Shown here in pieces: positions 40,691 to 51,464 of a DNA stretch of 64,000 nucleotides. The notes beneath the pieces are model-generated. The model was not told where the DNA came from. It saw nothing but the letters and a program-made list of their open reading frames with translations, and made no database searches. Position numbers and translations under genes: made by a program. The stretch is taken from positions 2,278,772-2,342,771 of the forward strand of contig OY811984.1 in the NCBI GenBank assembly GCA_963681505.1, written 5' to 3'. This stretch comes from Eunapius fragilis (taxonomy: Eukaryota > Porifera > Demospongiae > Spongillida > Spongillidae). How positions within the stretch are numbered: the first letter of the stretch is position 1; every line of letters begins with the position of its first letter.

Positions 40691-40818
40691 TTTCTATAGT
40701 AAACTAGAGAGTTGGTTGGAAAACTCACCATTTACTCAAAGAACGATTAACAAAAAGGAATAAATATCACAATGCGCATGCGCATACAATACAGCTGTAA
40801 TCACATAATCAATACACT
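40691..40818 (-). repeat. 3' LTR of LTR element B (short, about 130 bp)
   Basis: Matches 44,717-44,836 base for base in most positions (actagagagttgg, atttactcaa, acgattaacaaaaaggaat, gtaatcacataatcaataca). Its 5' edge is replaced by a palindromic element inserted at the polypurine tract/LTR junction. Confidence 0.8.
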
Positions 40819-40819
40819 T

Positions 40820-40949
40820 CTAGTCTCGTACCCAGACCGTCTATGACGTAAGCGATTATCGCTGTAAACAGTATAATCACTACGTTCAGTGATTATACTG
40901 TTTACAGCGATAATCGCTTACGTCATAGACGGTCTGGGTACGAGACTAG
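40820..40949. mobile_element. 130-bp palindromic MITE, AGTCTCG-CCCAGACC family
   Basis: An almost perfect inverted repeat: ctagtctcgtacccagaccg...taagcgattatcgctgtaaa and its exact complement, with a loop of only eight bases (tacgttca). It lies between the polypurine tract (40,951-40,962, ctcctcccccgt on +) and the LTR of element B. Confidence 0.9.
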
Positions 40950-40971
40950 TCTCCTCCCCCGTTATCAAGAA

Positions 40972-41142
40972 CACAGGAAAAAAAATCGTGTTCCGGACCT
41001 TGGGTTTTAACCTATCGACCTTGGGATCTGTTCCATCAAACGTATTCAAAGTGCCTAAGACAACAGTGAATACATTTGATGGAACAGATCCCAAGGTTGA
41101 TAGGATAAAACCCAAGGTCCGGAACACGATTTTTTTCCTGTG
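40972..41142. mobile_element. 171-bp CACAGG palindromic MITE, copy 1
   Basis: Starts CACAGGAAAAAAAATCGTG, ends CACGATTTTTTTCCTGTG; arms of about 70 bases around a short middle (caaagtgcctaagac). GAA is duplicated on both sides (40,969-40,971, 41,143-41,145). More than 95 percent like the copy at 44,543. Confidence 0.9.
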
Positions 41143-44100
41143 GAACACTCTTCTATGTATCGCTTAGGAGGTCTTGACGGACGTGATGAGCGGCGCAAAG
41201 GTAAGGGAGATGCTGGAATGTTGTGTGATCTGGTGGGAATGTGGCTGAGTCGATCCATCGGTTGAACTACAGGCCTAGGCTCAACTGTCATGGTTGTTGA
41301 TTCCTCTGCAGGATCAGAGTTGATATTGATGGACATATCCTCAGGAGGAATACTGTAGTCCTTAGAGTTTGTCCCAGATATGCCCGAAGCAGCTGCAAAG
41401 CTTGGACCCTGTGGTTTATGGTGTTGGATGTCTCCTTCCGTCCAATATGGAATTTCTTTGTATGCCACTGCATCTGAGATCTCATCTGGCACCAAGGTCT
41501 CCTCTGGCACCATCACTCTTTTGCGAAGATGATCAAGGTGCACCTTCCTATTGTGTCCATTTGGAAGCACTGCCATATAAGTTAGGGCTCCCAGAGGTGT
41601 CTGTACAATTCCAGGAGCCCACTTACTTGGAGCGCTTGGACGAAAGTCCCTAACCCACACACCATCTCCTCCCTTAAATGCATGAACAGGTGTACCCTGG
41701 GGTGGGTGGAGCTTTTCCTTCATCCTTTCTCCCATGTTTGGCAAGACCATTGAGATGTGAGTACGCAGAGCCCTGCCAAAGATAATTTATCTCCGCTGGT
41801 GTCCGATTTGTTTCAGTGTGAGGGACATTCCGGTAAGTTCTAAGGAACTCTGACAAAGAAACCCCAACTTGTTACCCTTCATGTGAACAATTCCAATATG
41901 ACCATCATGTAACTCTTCTAGTAAACGAGGGCACAGACTATCTGGGATGACAACTCGGTGACCCCACAAGACACATCCATCCTGACAGCTCAACTCGTGT
42001 TGTCGTCTAACGTATGGTTTCAAAGGCTCTGAGGCCTGAAGAGGCCAATGATCGTGCCATACTAACTGTACTACTGTTGCAAGTGTTTTGTCCTTCTTAG
42101 TAACCTTAGCAATATCTGATGATGTGACTGGCAAGGCATGCAAACTCAATGCCAATACAGCCTTGTCTTCATCCAATGAAGATTTTACCAGTGGAAGTCT
42201 GGACATACAATCAGCGCAGTTGTTCTGCTCTCCGGGGATGTGCTGTATTCTATATTGGTAAGCACTGAGTATTAGTGCCCATCTCTGCATCCTGGCTGCT
42301 GCTAGGGGAGGAACACCTTGGTCATGCCCAAATATCTTACAGAGGGGTCGATGATCTGTCCACCAAAACAAACTCCCTCCCATAGAGGTATTGGTAGAAT
42401 TTCCGAACTGCAAAGACGATTGCTAGAGCTTCCCGCTCAATTTGAGCATACTTAGCTTCTACTTGAGACAATGTCCGTGATGCATACGCAACTGGCCTTT
42501 CCTGCCCATTCATGAGGTGCATCAGACATGCACCCACATCTACCGATGACGCATCACAGTAGACCTTGATTGGTTTGTTAGTGTCATAATGCACCAATGT
42601 TATTGCTTCGCTCACAAGCTTCTTAGTCTGACAAACTGCTGAATCATGTTCTGAAAGAAACGATATTTCGCCAGGTTTATTCTCAGTCCAAACTGCTGCA
42701 ACCGTTGGAACACCTTTCGAAGGTTGGCTTCATGCTCCTTTCTAGTTTTGCCAGTGACCAGGATGTCATCAATAAAGTAAACAACTCTCTCGCACCCCCG
42801 AAGAACAATCGACATGGCTCTCTGCCACATTGCCGGAGCTGTAGCCACACCAAAAGGCAGCCTAAAATACTGGAACAACCCAAGGTGAGGGGTAATAGTC
42901 AATAATGGTTGACTTTTCTGATACCTCCATCTGTTTAAATGCTCGAGCTAAATCCAACTTTGTGAACGATTCCCCCTGTGACAGAGTTGAGAACACATCT
43001 TCTGCAGTAGGCAGGGGAAACGTTTTAGGACGCAAATGTGGGTCGATAGTTGTTTTGAAATCAGCACAAATTCTGATTTTTCTTCTTGGCTATGACGATT
43101 GGAGCTGCCCACTCACTCTGCTCAACTGGTCTTAATTCACCTTCCTTCACTTGCTGATGGATTGTCTCTTCAACTTCAGTCCGCAATGCAAATGGTACTG
43201 GTCTACATTTGCAGAAATGAGGCCTTGCATCATTCTTGAGTTCAATCACTGCCTTGATTCCCTTATCCTTCCTTTACTACCTCTGGGAACTCATTTATCC
43301 AGTTTGCTGAATGCAGGGTATGTATCCTGGGATCCACCCCCTTGCAAGACCGCAACAATTGTGGCCAATCCAGTCGTAATCTGTACAACCAATCTCGTCC
43401 CAACAAGGGTAGCTGTGAATCAGCGTTCTTTACAATTGCAAAACGTCCTGAAACTGTTTGCTCCCGTTTTGACACTTGTGCCGCAATCTCACCCTTGATG
43501 GGTATAATGCTTCCGTCATACTGCCGGAGCACCACAGATGAGGCTAGAATAGGTGTTTTCTTCAATGCTTCTTTATATACCCTCTGGGGTATATATAGTG
43601 GACAATTCTGCTCCAGTGTCAACTTCAAATTCAATCAGACTGCCATTGATCTTCAACTGCGTCGTCAACTTTTTGTAATGGTCCTTGGAACCTACCTTGT
43701 GACCTTCTACATCTGACTCTTCATTACTATTTGAGTTGGTGTCACTGTTCTCCTCATATGCATCCATCTTGTGCATTGTCTTCCCTGTCTTGCCACCTCG
43801 TGCTTTTCTCCTACATACCCTTGTTAAATGGCCCACCTTTCCACATTCATTGCATTTCTTTCCCTTGTGATAACAGCTATCTGATGAGTGTCCTACACCG
43901 CCACAACGGTAGCAAGAACCTCTTGAGGATTTGAAAACCTTATGTGTGGCCCCACACTCCCCTTCTGGCTCTTCCATCCTGGTTGCAACTTCCTCTTGAT
44001 GCAGGTTCTGTGTTTCCATGAGCACAATTTCCTAGATCGACTCTTATCCAATGCTTGCCCCACTGTCAAATTCCTGGTACATAGTAGTCCTTGTTGTATC

Positions 44101-44533
44101 TTGCGGTCCTTCAACCCACATACAAATTGATCCCTCAAGGCGGTATCGAAGTAATTTCCAAAATTACATGACTTTGCCAAGGAACGTAGCTCTGACATAT
44201 ATTCAGTGACCTTCTCATCCGCCTTCTGTTGCCTTTTGAAAAAACGGTAACGCTCAGCGAGTTCCACCGTCTCTGGCAAAGTCCGGGCCTTTAGTCTAGT
44301 GACTATCTCATGCAATGAAAGGCCGCCAATGGAGGTAAGACTAACCCAAACCTTTAATTTGGTGTACATTTTCTGCCCTATTCTTGTCAAGAACAAGGCC
44401 TTCTTCCTTTCGTCAGCTATCCCATAGGCTGTACAATAGTAGTCGAACCTTTCCTTATAGTCGTCGATACTTTCCACGTCAGAGTCGAAAGGGTCTGACG
44501 AACGTGCCGTTTCCATCCCAACTCGTCGCCAAT
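41143..44533 (-). mobile_element. Ty3/Gypsy LTR element B, coding part (decayed)
   Basis: On the - strand from 44,530 down. After ttggcgacgag (typical sequence next to a 5' LTR) comes a gag frame (about 44,520-44,030: DPFDSDVESIDDYKERFDYY, LRDQFVCGLKDRKIQ). Two CCHC knuckles follow (CYRCGGVGHSSDSC, CNECGKVGHLTRVC) and a protease site (FEVDTGAELSTIY). Reverse transcriptase has FGVATAPAMWQRAM and YFIDDILVTG; RNase H has VYCDASSVDVGACL; then the integrase zinc region. The integrase catalytic core is deleted near 41,830-41,880, where ELHDGHIGI is followed within a few codons by the C-terminal FLRTYRNVPHTETNRTP. Frames break several times. Not autonomous. Confidence 0.85.
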
Positions 44534-44836
44534 TTTCTATAGCACAGGGGAAAAAATCGTGTTCCGGACCTTGGGGTTTTATCCTATCGACCTTGGGATC
44601 TGTTCCATCAAACGTATTCAAAGTGCCTAAGACAACAGTGAATACATTTGATGGAACAGATCCCAAGGTCGATAGGATAAAACCCAAGGTCCGGAACACG
44701 ATTTTTTTTCCTGTGTAGTAGACTAGAGAGTTGGAAAACTCGCCATTTACTCAAACAACGATTAACAAAAAGGAATGAATATCACAATGCGCGTGCGCAT
44801 ACATACACAGCTGTAATCACATAATCAATACACTAC
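44534..44836 (-). repeat. 5' LTR of LTR element B carrying a MITE
   Basis: The LTR proper is 44,717-44,836 plus 44,534-44,542. It begins TGTAGTGTATTG (- strand) next to GAATT, the target duplication shared with 40,686-40,690. The second CACAGG MITE is inserted in it; the uninterrupted counterpart is seen in the 3' LTR (tttctatagtaaactag). Confidence 0.8.
44543..44715. mobile_element. 173-bp CACAGG palindromic MITE, copy 2
   Basis: Inserted in the 5' LTR with a TAG duplication (44,540-44,542 and 44,716-44,718). The empty site is known from the other LTR, so end and duplication are certain to the base. Confidence 0.92.
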
Positions 44837-45066
44837 AGAATTGGAGGCAAAAGTGGTGTAACAAGTAGGGGAACAAGGTTTTGAGAAAAGGGTAATCAAA
44901 CAAAAATCCTATATTTAGCACTTGTAAATGCAACAGAACCAAAAGAAGTGTTAGATATAGGATTTTTGTCTCATCCTTTTCTCAAAACCTTGTTCCCCTC
45001 CTTTTTACACCACTTTTGCCTCCAATTACCAACTTTCTCGTCAGAGAATATTTTTCTTTACTTTTT
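44837..45066. mobile_element. Right piece of the ACAAGTAAA MITE split by element B
   Basis: ggaggcaaaagtggtgtaac...tatatttagcacttgtaaatg...tttttacaccacttttgcct, then tctcgtcagagaatatttttctttac. Together with 40,643-40,690 it makes one full family member. Confidence 0.85.
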
Positions 45067-45079
45067 TTTTTAATCATTT

Positions 45080-45380
45080 TTTATTTTAGTGTCGATGATT
45101 AATACTGGCAAGTGCCCCCCCCCCCCCCCCCGCTTCAGTTACCGTCACTACGAGAATTCTAACTCGTCGTCTCGACTTTGGAGGTATTCCTCTCGTTGTT
45201 TAGCTCTCCTCTTTTGTTGACGCGAAGGCACTTTGAAGAAAACAACTTCGCTAGCCAAAAGTGGTGAACAAAACTGTGCTCAAATGAAATCCCACCTGTT
45301 TATAACGCTGCTAAAATTCTAAATAAACGTGAATGTCGACATGAGAACGGTTAAATATAGCACTCCATATTACGCAATGA
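45080..45380. repeat. Dispersed 300-bp repeat, copy of 8.85-9.16 kb
   Basis: Same block order as at 8,845, including the poly(C) run (45,115-45,131), at the same distance from an ACAAGTAAA MITE. Confidence 0.8.
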
Positions 45381-45404
45381 GTACGTATATTAAAGTTATG
45401 CTTT

Positions 45405-45690
45405 AGTCATGTATCTGATATTTGAAGATGTCCTTCCAGGAGATTCTAAAGCGATTGGTATAACTTGCGCTCTTTAAACCATTCCTATACCGGGCGAGAA
45501 GACGAGAATTGGCCTGGGAACGAGGACTTTTTTGCTCTCATAAAGCAAGCAGTTATAACACTAGCTCGAACAAAACATTATAATTACCGTCTTTACTTTC
45601 TGGTTCGATAGCATCAAAGAGCTACACTATCTGTTTCTTGGTACGTGAGTTATACGCGGGAGGATTTCACGACAGGCGTCAATTCCTATA
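45405..45690 (+). repeat. Stem-loop-tailed dispersed repeat, tail interrupted
   Basis: Matches 11,705-12,070 (gatgtccttccaggagattc, taaagcgattggtataactt, gtttcttggtac, cgtcaattcctata). The 3' hairpin is replaced by the palindromic element that starts at 45,690. Confidence 0.75.
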
Positions 45691-45977
45691 GAGCTCTTTC
45701 ATCGCGTGACTTAATAGCATTCATCTTCTAATTAGTCCGCCATATTGGTGCTCGGAGAAGTATGGGATTACTTCAGAGTGTCGTTGAAACATATATTATT
45801 GTGGTCTAACACATGACTAACATTTGTAAAAAATACTTGTGCCCTCGGAGCGCGAGTTATACGTATCAGAAGTACCAAAACTATATTTGCGAGCACCAAT
45901 TTGGCGGACAATAAAGCAATTAACGCTATTAAGGCCCACGCGTCATGTGACCATGAAAGAGCTCTATAAACATGGGG
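45690..45977. mobile_element. 290-bp palindromic MITE with TATAGAGCTCTTTCATG ends
   Basis: Left tatagagctctttcatcgcg, gtccgccatattggtgctcg; right cgagcaccaatttggcggac, catgaaagagctctata. Inverted with diverged centre; nested in the preceding repeat. Confidence 0.8.
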
Positions 45978-46847
45978 TCGTGTCAGCGAAAAGGGACATT
46001 TATTTCATATTCAAAGAGGCACCTTTGTCCTCTACAACTACTTTCTTACGCACTGGAAATTAGTCTGTCAATCATGGATCGAGTGACAGTGCCCTGAATT
46101 TTGAATTAATTTTAATTGCTCGCGCCAACTTTGATACTCCTTCCTGTAAATTTTTTATAATATGGGCTAGGTCCCCTTTCGCTGCCACGATCCCATATAT
46201 GCAGTGTCGCACCCATGCAGCAATCTTTTACTCTGAATTCTGAAAACAAGTAAATAAATACAGCCAAATTTATTGAAAAGCGGAATGTTTTTATTTAAGC
46301 ATAGCCTGTAATTGGGAAATTGGGCCACATCAAACCAGGATCAAAGTTAGTGCCGAAAATGTTGGTCTGCCGGACCAAAATAACCTCAGTAAAATTATTG
46401 TCTGAGTTGAAAGGTTTGGTGTGATCGGTATTTGTAAAAATAGCCAACAATTTCACAGATTAGAAGTACACATATAACGAAAATGAAGAATTAATGCGTT
46501 TACTTATTATCCTAGAGCACATTGGTTTTTACTTTATTCGCTAACTAAATTTCAAATGATGATGTGGGATTTTTAGATACAGATACAGCTTCTCTTGCTG
46601 CAGCAGTAAAACTGTAACCACAGTTACAATCAGACGTAATTCACGATTCCATGTCACATGGACCGTTCTTTAATTTTGTGAAAAGTTTTGCCCCGGCAGT
46701 GGGATCTATATGACAAGTCAATGGTACCTACATCCTATCTCTTCTGCTTTGAACGTAGCAAAACCGCGCTCTAACATATGAGTACATATTGCGTATACGG
46801 GTTTACGGTGCAATGAACACTAAAACACATCCCATTAGTAGCAGTTG
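45978..46847. other. Intergenic, nothing recognised
   Basis: AT-rich; no coding signal above chance. Confidence 0.5.
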
Positions 46848-47616
46848 CAGTAGCGGATCCAGGGAGAGGGGGGGGGGGGGGGGGGGGGGTCTAGTGGGTC
46901 TAAAGACCACCCCCTCGCTTGAACTATGAATAATTAACCAAGTATGAATAATTAAAGCAATGTAAATTAATTTTATAAGCAATTAATTGACACACGTTCC
47001 AATGCTATGAAGCGTTCGAAGAGCACTATTCCGTTGCGAGGTGGCGAAATGCGTAAAGCGAGGAAAAAAGAGGGCGATTTAACTGATTATTTTAGTTTGG
47101 ATCGGTAAGTATCTCTCTGCACCATGTTTGCTTTTACTAAACCTGTTGATCATACATGCATGTAACTATTTACGCTATACTTGTGTACGTAGAGTCTCTA
47201 CGGGCACGGCCACGACCCCCACAGAGGGCCCGGCTCCGGGTGCCGATGTAGATCAGGCTAGTGGCTCTTCAAGCGAAACCTCAGATACACCCATGACGAT
47301 GGCTGTAACAGTTAGCGCTACCGCATTGCCAGCAGCTGTGGTCAACCATACGGTCGAGCATACGCAGGTAATCGAGCCACACGCTTGTTATAGAGATTCA
47401 AGAAACCGAGCAAATTTCTTTACCTGAAAACAGCGCGGGTATTGCACTCATTAAAACGCCAACCATACGTGGAAACAATGATGTAGACCCTGTTATTTTG
47501 ATATAGTAAAAAAGCGTTGGTTTCTGGGGCTCTGCCCCCCTTGTGAATATAATTATTAGATCTCCCCCCCCCCCCCCCCCCCCCCCCCCCCTTCCAAATT
47601 CCTGTATCCGCCCCTG
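46848..47616 (+). mobile_element. hAT-like element, 769 bp, with AGTTG duplication and a transposase start
   Basis: Ends CAGTAGCGGATCCAGG and CCTGTATCCGCCCCTG, inverted; AGTTG flanks (46,843-46,847, 47,617-47,621). G runs (46,868-46,889) and C runs (47,564-47,591) lie inside the ends. A first exon, MKRSKSTIPLRGGEMRKARK, KEGDLTDYFSLDR, ends at GTAAGT (47,107). A second, VSTGTATTPTEGPAPGADVD, lies at about 47,193-47,366. Short basic starts of this kind precede the TTF/BED finger in hAT transposases; the rest is deleted. Confidence 0.6.
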
Positions 47617-47621
47617 AGTTG

Positions 47622-48758
47622 CCTATATTATCATAAGCTCTCCGTCATTTTAAAATTGAAAATTTATATTACGACTCCTCATATACCCGGCCGCGACACC
47701 AGTGAATTAATGTATGAGAGGCGTGAAATCAAATTTCACGTGAAATACGATTTCCTGCCGAAAGATATGGCCAGTTCGAACCATCGGACGTTGCACCACT
47801 GGCATGAAGCTAATGCAAGACCCCAAAATCTATTTCACCTTATAGAAATGGTGCAGTATGAAGTGCTGAAAATAGGAAGTCAATAGCTTTTACCGTTCCA
47901 AAGTTATATATTATCTCTAGTACTGCGCAAGCGCAGACTAATATATCAGTCATTTCAGTAGTACATATATCAGTGATGTAATCATCTGCAGCTGCGAGAG
48001 TGGGTCTGCGTACGACATTATACCCCAGACAACCCCACCCTTTTTTAGTCTGGGGACCCGACTGATGGTTGTACTATCAGTCTGGAGCAGATTGTTTATG
48101 CAGTGAACTCTTCTACATGTACAGTATAACCTTAAGCATGAGTACTATTGTACCAACTTCTAATTGCGATGAATAATTTTACTCCCTAACCCACATGATA
48201 CGCTATCGGCATCGCAGCTGGTACACTGACCTCGGCACATTTTATATACCAACGTGGCAGGCTTTCCCCAAACTAGCTGGCAGACTTAGTACGCCTAGCT
48301 CTCCAGACTATAATTCACCCCTTCACCCCGGGAGGGATTTGACCTTTATTATGCAACCTATATTTATTGCTACTATTACTACTACACACTCTAGTTTGTG
48401 TCCGCATATAACGTACCTGCTTCGGTTCCCCTAGCCCACTATGAGGTAGGAAATAGAACACCGATGGTAGCGACAGCAGTCCCCAGACGATTTTGATTAT
48501 CGCTGTGGTTACTAGAACCTCTACCCAAAGTTTCCACCGACTTTTTGCTGGGGTATCTGTCTGAATAGTCAACTGGTCGGCCCGTATATATTGCATTTTG
48601 TAAAACGGACGCGGAGAAAGGTATATTTATATTTATAGATGGGGGAGGGGGCAATAATGGGAGTGTCTACAAATTTAGGGTGGTAGTGCAGCCCTTTTCT
48701 CCCCCGGCCTTACGTGTTTTGTGGAACTGAACACTGAATATTAAAGCGGGAGGTGAGG

Positions 48759-48791
<33 letters not shown>

Positions 48792-50130
48792 TCTCTTCCG
48801 ACTAAAGTGTGGGGGTAATGCCCCCACGGCCGCAGTGCTTAATACGTTACTGTAATAGCAACGACATTGTAGTCCCTATATGACTCGTACAGTATTTGTG
48901 ACATATCACGAAAAAGCGAACTGCTTCCATTCCATACCCTAAGCGTACAGCAGCAATTTCAAATTATACCCGCGTTTATTAATGTACTCAGGAAACCTTC
49001 TTGGCACGGTTGTTCCTAATAACAAAAGCCGTTCGTCCCAGAACGAAATGTTCTTTATAATGTAATTAATCATCAGCCCCTATATAGTTCGCAGAAATTT
49101 TTAGAACGCGAGAGTTTTCCATGCCAGTTGGGTTTTTAAAGGTCGTGCAAATTATTGTTGCCTTTGGAATACTGCGTCAAGTTCTGATCTGACTGACGCC
49201 ATAGTGCATTTACTAAGCTACTGATCTTGACGAATCTTTTTGACATTGAGAAGACTTGTGATATTATACAATCCAGTAGCCCTAGTCAGTTAGTTGAAAT
49301 GTACCTGGTTGCTGATGCAGGAGCATTTTTGGATTGTACAAGAATAATCTTTGTACATGGAATATTCTATCAACGCTTGATGGCATGATCCATTGCATGG
49401 AACCTCAGTGCATGTTCTCATAAGAAACAAGGCCTTAAATATAAAAAGTCACTGCACCCATATGTGAGTGAGCACACTTCACCTAGACCAGCTGTGCAAT
49501 TACATGCAATGGGTACACATTATAAATTTTATTCCTAGTCTGTCTTTACCCAGGCATTCAACGCAGGATCGTTAGCTCGCCTTACTTACCGGGTAAGAAG
49601 TGGTCTATAGCTTTATCCTGTATTGCTTGATGCACATTTATTTACATAGGTAACCAACCACATTGCTCACCCAGCTGGTACTACAATTCATTTTCACTGA
49701 AGCATACAAAAAAGACAGTACCAGGTAGTTAAATATGTTGGTTAATCGCACTGGGGTTAATATGGCAGAATATCATAATGAAGAGTGTGAAGTTGATAAC
49801 AGTATGATCACAAATCCTTGTCTACTTTAAATACCTTCTTTTGTCAAAAACCAACTGTTCTTCAGCTTACTACTCAATATTAGAGTGGAGCACAGAACAC
49901 TTGAGGTGGTCCCAACGGTTTCCACATTAGAGGGGCTCTACTGTTCCCATGTGAGCTACTCAGCATCTGCCATTCCTATACCTCCACTTCCATCTCTACC
50001 ATCTCTACACTCACCTCCACCTCACCACCCCAAACCCACCAAAATCCCGCCAAAACCTCTATCCCCACCTCCACACCATCCCCACTTCCACACCATCACC
50101 ACTTCCACACCATCCCCACCTCCACACCTC
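47622..50130. other. Intergenic, only simple repeats
   Basis: A frame at 47,656-47,886 is not recognisable. G run at 48,762-48,789. From 49,970 to 50,130 there is a C/A-rich minisatellite-like stretch of ccacctccacaccatcccc units. Confidence 0.5.
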
Positions 50131-50264
50131 TATCCCCACCTCCATATGGACAAATTAGTGACGTGTTACAAATGATATCAGTACTACTGAATGTATATAA
50201 TGACTGTGTTGACCCAGAACCCACAAAATGGCCAGCTACTGTTATCAAGCCCCAGCATAAAAAT
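50131..50264 (+). CDS. Unrecognised exon, Pro-rich start
   Basis: In the frame leaving the Pro-rich repeat: PPPYGQISDVLQMISVLLNV, YNDCVDPEPTKWPATVIKPQ, HKN, ending at a perfect GTGAGT in phase 0. The exon start is unclear because it merges with the C/A-rich repeat. No family recognised. Confidence 0.4.
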
Positions 50265-50367
50265 GTGAGTTAAAACCACAATAATGCAACAAACAAACAC
50301 ACATGACTTTTGCAATAATTCCAATTGCTGAGGGTGTATTGTTTCCATCTACATGTAATTCATTCAG

Positions 50368-50427
50368 CCAACAGAAACAGATGGAAACATGTATCTTTCT
50401 CTTGTCCAACTTCAGTACAACTGTTAA
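50368..50427 (+). CDS. Unrecognised last exon
   Basis: From cattcag, phase 0: PTETDGNMYLSLVQLQYNC, TAA. It joins the previous exon in frame. Two tyrosines (MYLSL, QYNC) near the end are of a type seen in cytoplasmic tails, but nothing else supports that. Confidence 0.4.
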   Translation, partial: PTETDGNMYLSLVQLQYNC

Positions 50428-50494
50428 GCAATGTTGCCATGCACATAGCCAGCTTGATAACGCATAGACACCAACCGCATATCCAGGATTTTAA

Positions 50495-50521
50495 GGGGGG
50501 GGGGGGGGGGGGGGGGGGGGG
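50495..50521. repeat. Poly(G) run
   Basis: Twenty-six or twenty-seven G after aggatttta; a second run of 21 lies at 50,806-50,826. Confidence 0.95.
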
Positions 50522-51464
50522 TCCAACCTGTTGTTAATTATATTCATAATTTGATAATTACTCATAACTATGCATACAGTAGTCTCAGCCCCATGCCCTA
50601 GTACAGTACCACGCAGTTGGATTACATCACTCACGTTTGAAATAGGCCAATAGGAGCATGCTTCAGCAGTGATGTTTATGGCCTGGGGCCAAAGACTAAA
50701 TTGGTACACGTAATGAGTATTTAATAAGTCAGTTGGTCTTGTTATGTTGTATATTAATTAACCTTGAAGGCGTCAATGGGACAGGAATGACCAATGCGGG
50801 TGGGAGGGGGGGGGGGGGGGGGGGGGTTCCATGTATAAACACAAGGACAGAACTCCTATACCTGACCTCTTTGAACATGCAGACATGTCTAGAACAAAAG
50901 CTTTGCTAACTTGTCATGCAGCATACTCCCTTGCATGTGCGTAGCTCAATCCACCATCTTCCATTAGCCTGCTTTAATGCACATTATACAAACACTTTTT
51001 TGGCTGATGAAGTTTGCGCCAACCCCAACATACGAAAATACATCTCCATCATTCCTATAGGACATATTAAAGTACCAGTGCAAACTATTGCAAAGGAACT
51101 ACCTTCCATTTACTAGTCAGTCTTGGTTAATGTTTACCCCATGTTCTGTTGATTAAAACTGATGTCAGCACAATATGTTTTAAGAACCCAATGCATCTCA
51201 AAAGTCTTGCAGTTGGATAACTGATGTTAGTGATGAGTTTTCACCCCCATGGACCTCAAATTGTCAGCAGTTTTAGGTTCAGTCTTTGAATTGGTTTTAA
51301 ATACATCATCAGGTGGCTTTACCAATAGCATTATATTGTCACTATTAGGAGACTGAACTCCTACCTCCTCTATAGCTTTCTTAGATTGTGTGGACTCACT
51401 CAGGTGTTGCATTATGTATGATACGATGTGTATGTCCTGTACTGAGGTAGGGACACTAGCCTCT

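Noticed and set aside
47656-47886. 76-codon frame after the hAT-like element as a gene
   Set aside because: No motif, no splice or start context; cannot be told from chance.
48000-48070. ccccagac...agtctgggg as another AGTCTCG-family MITE
   Set aside because: Only about 8 bases match and the end order differs from the three real members.
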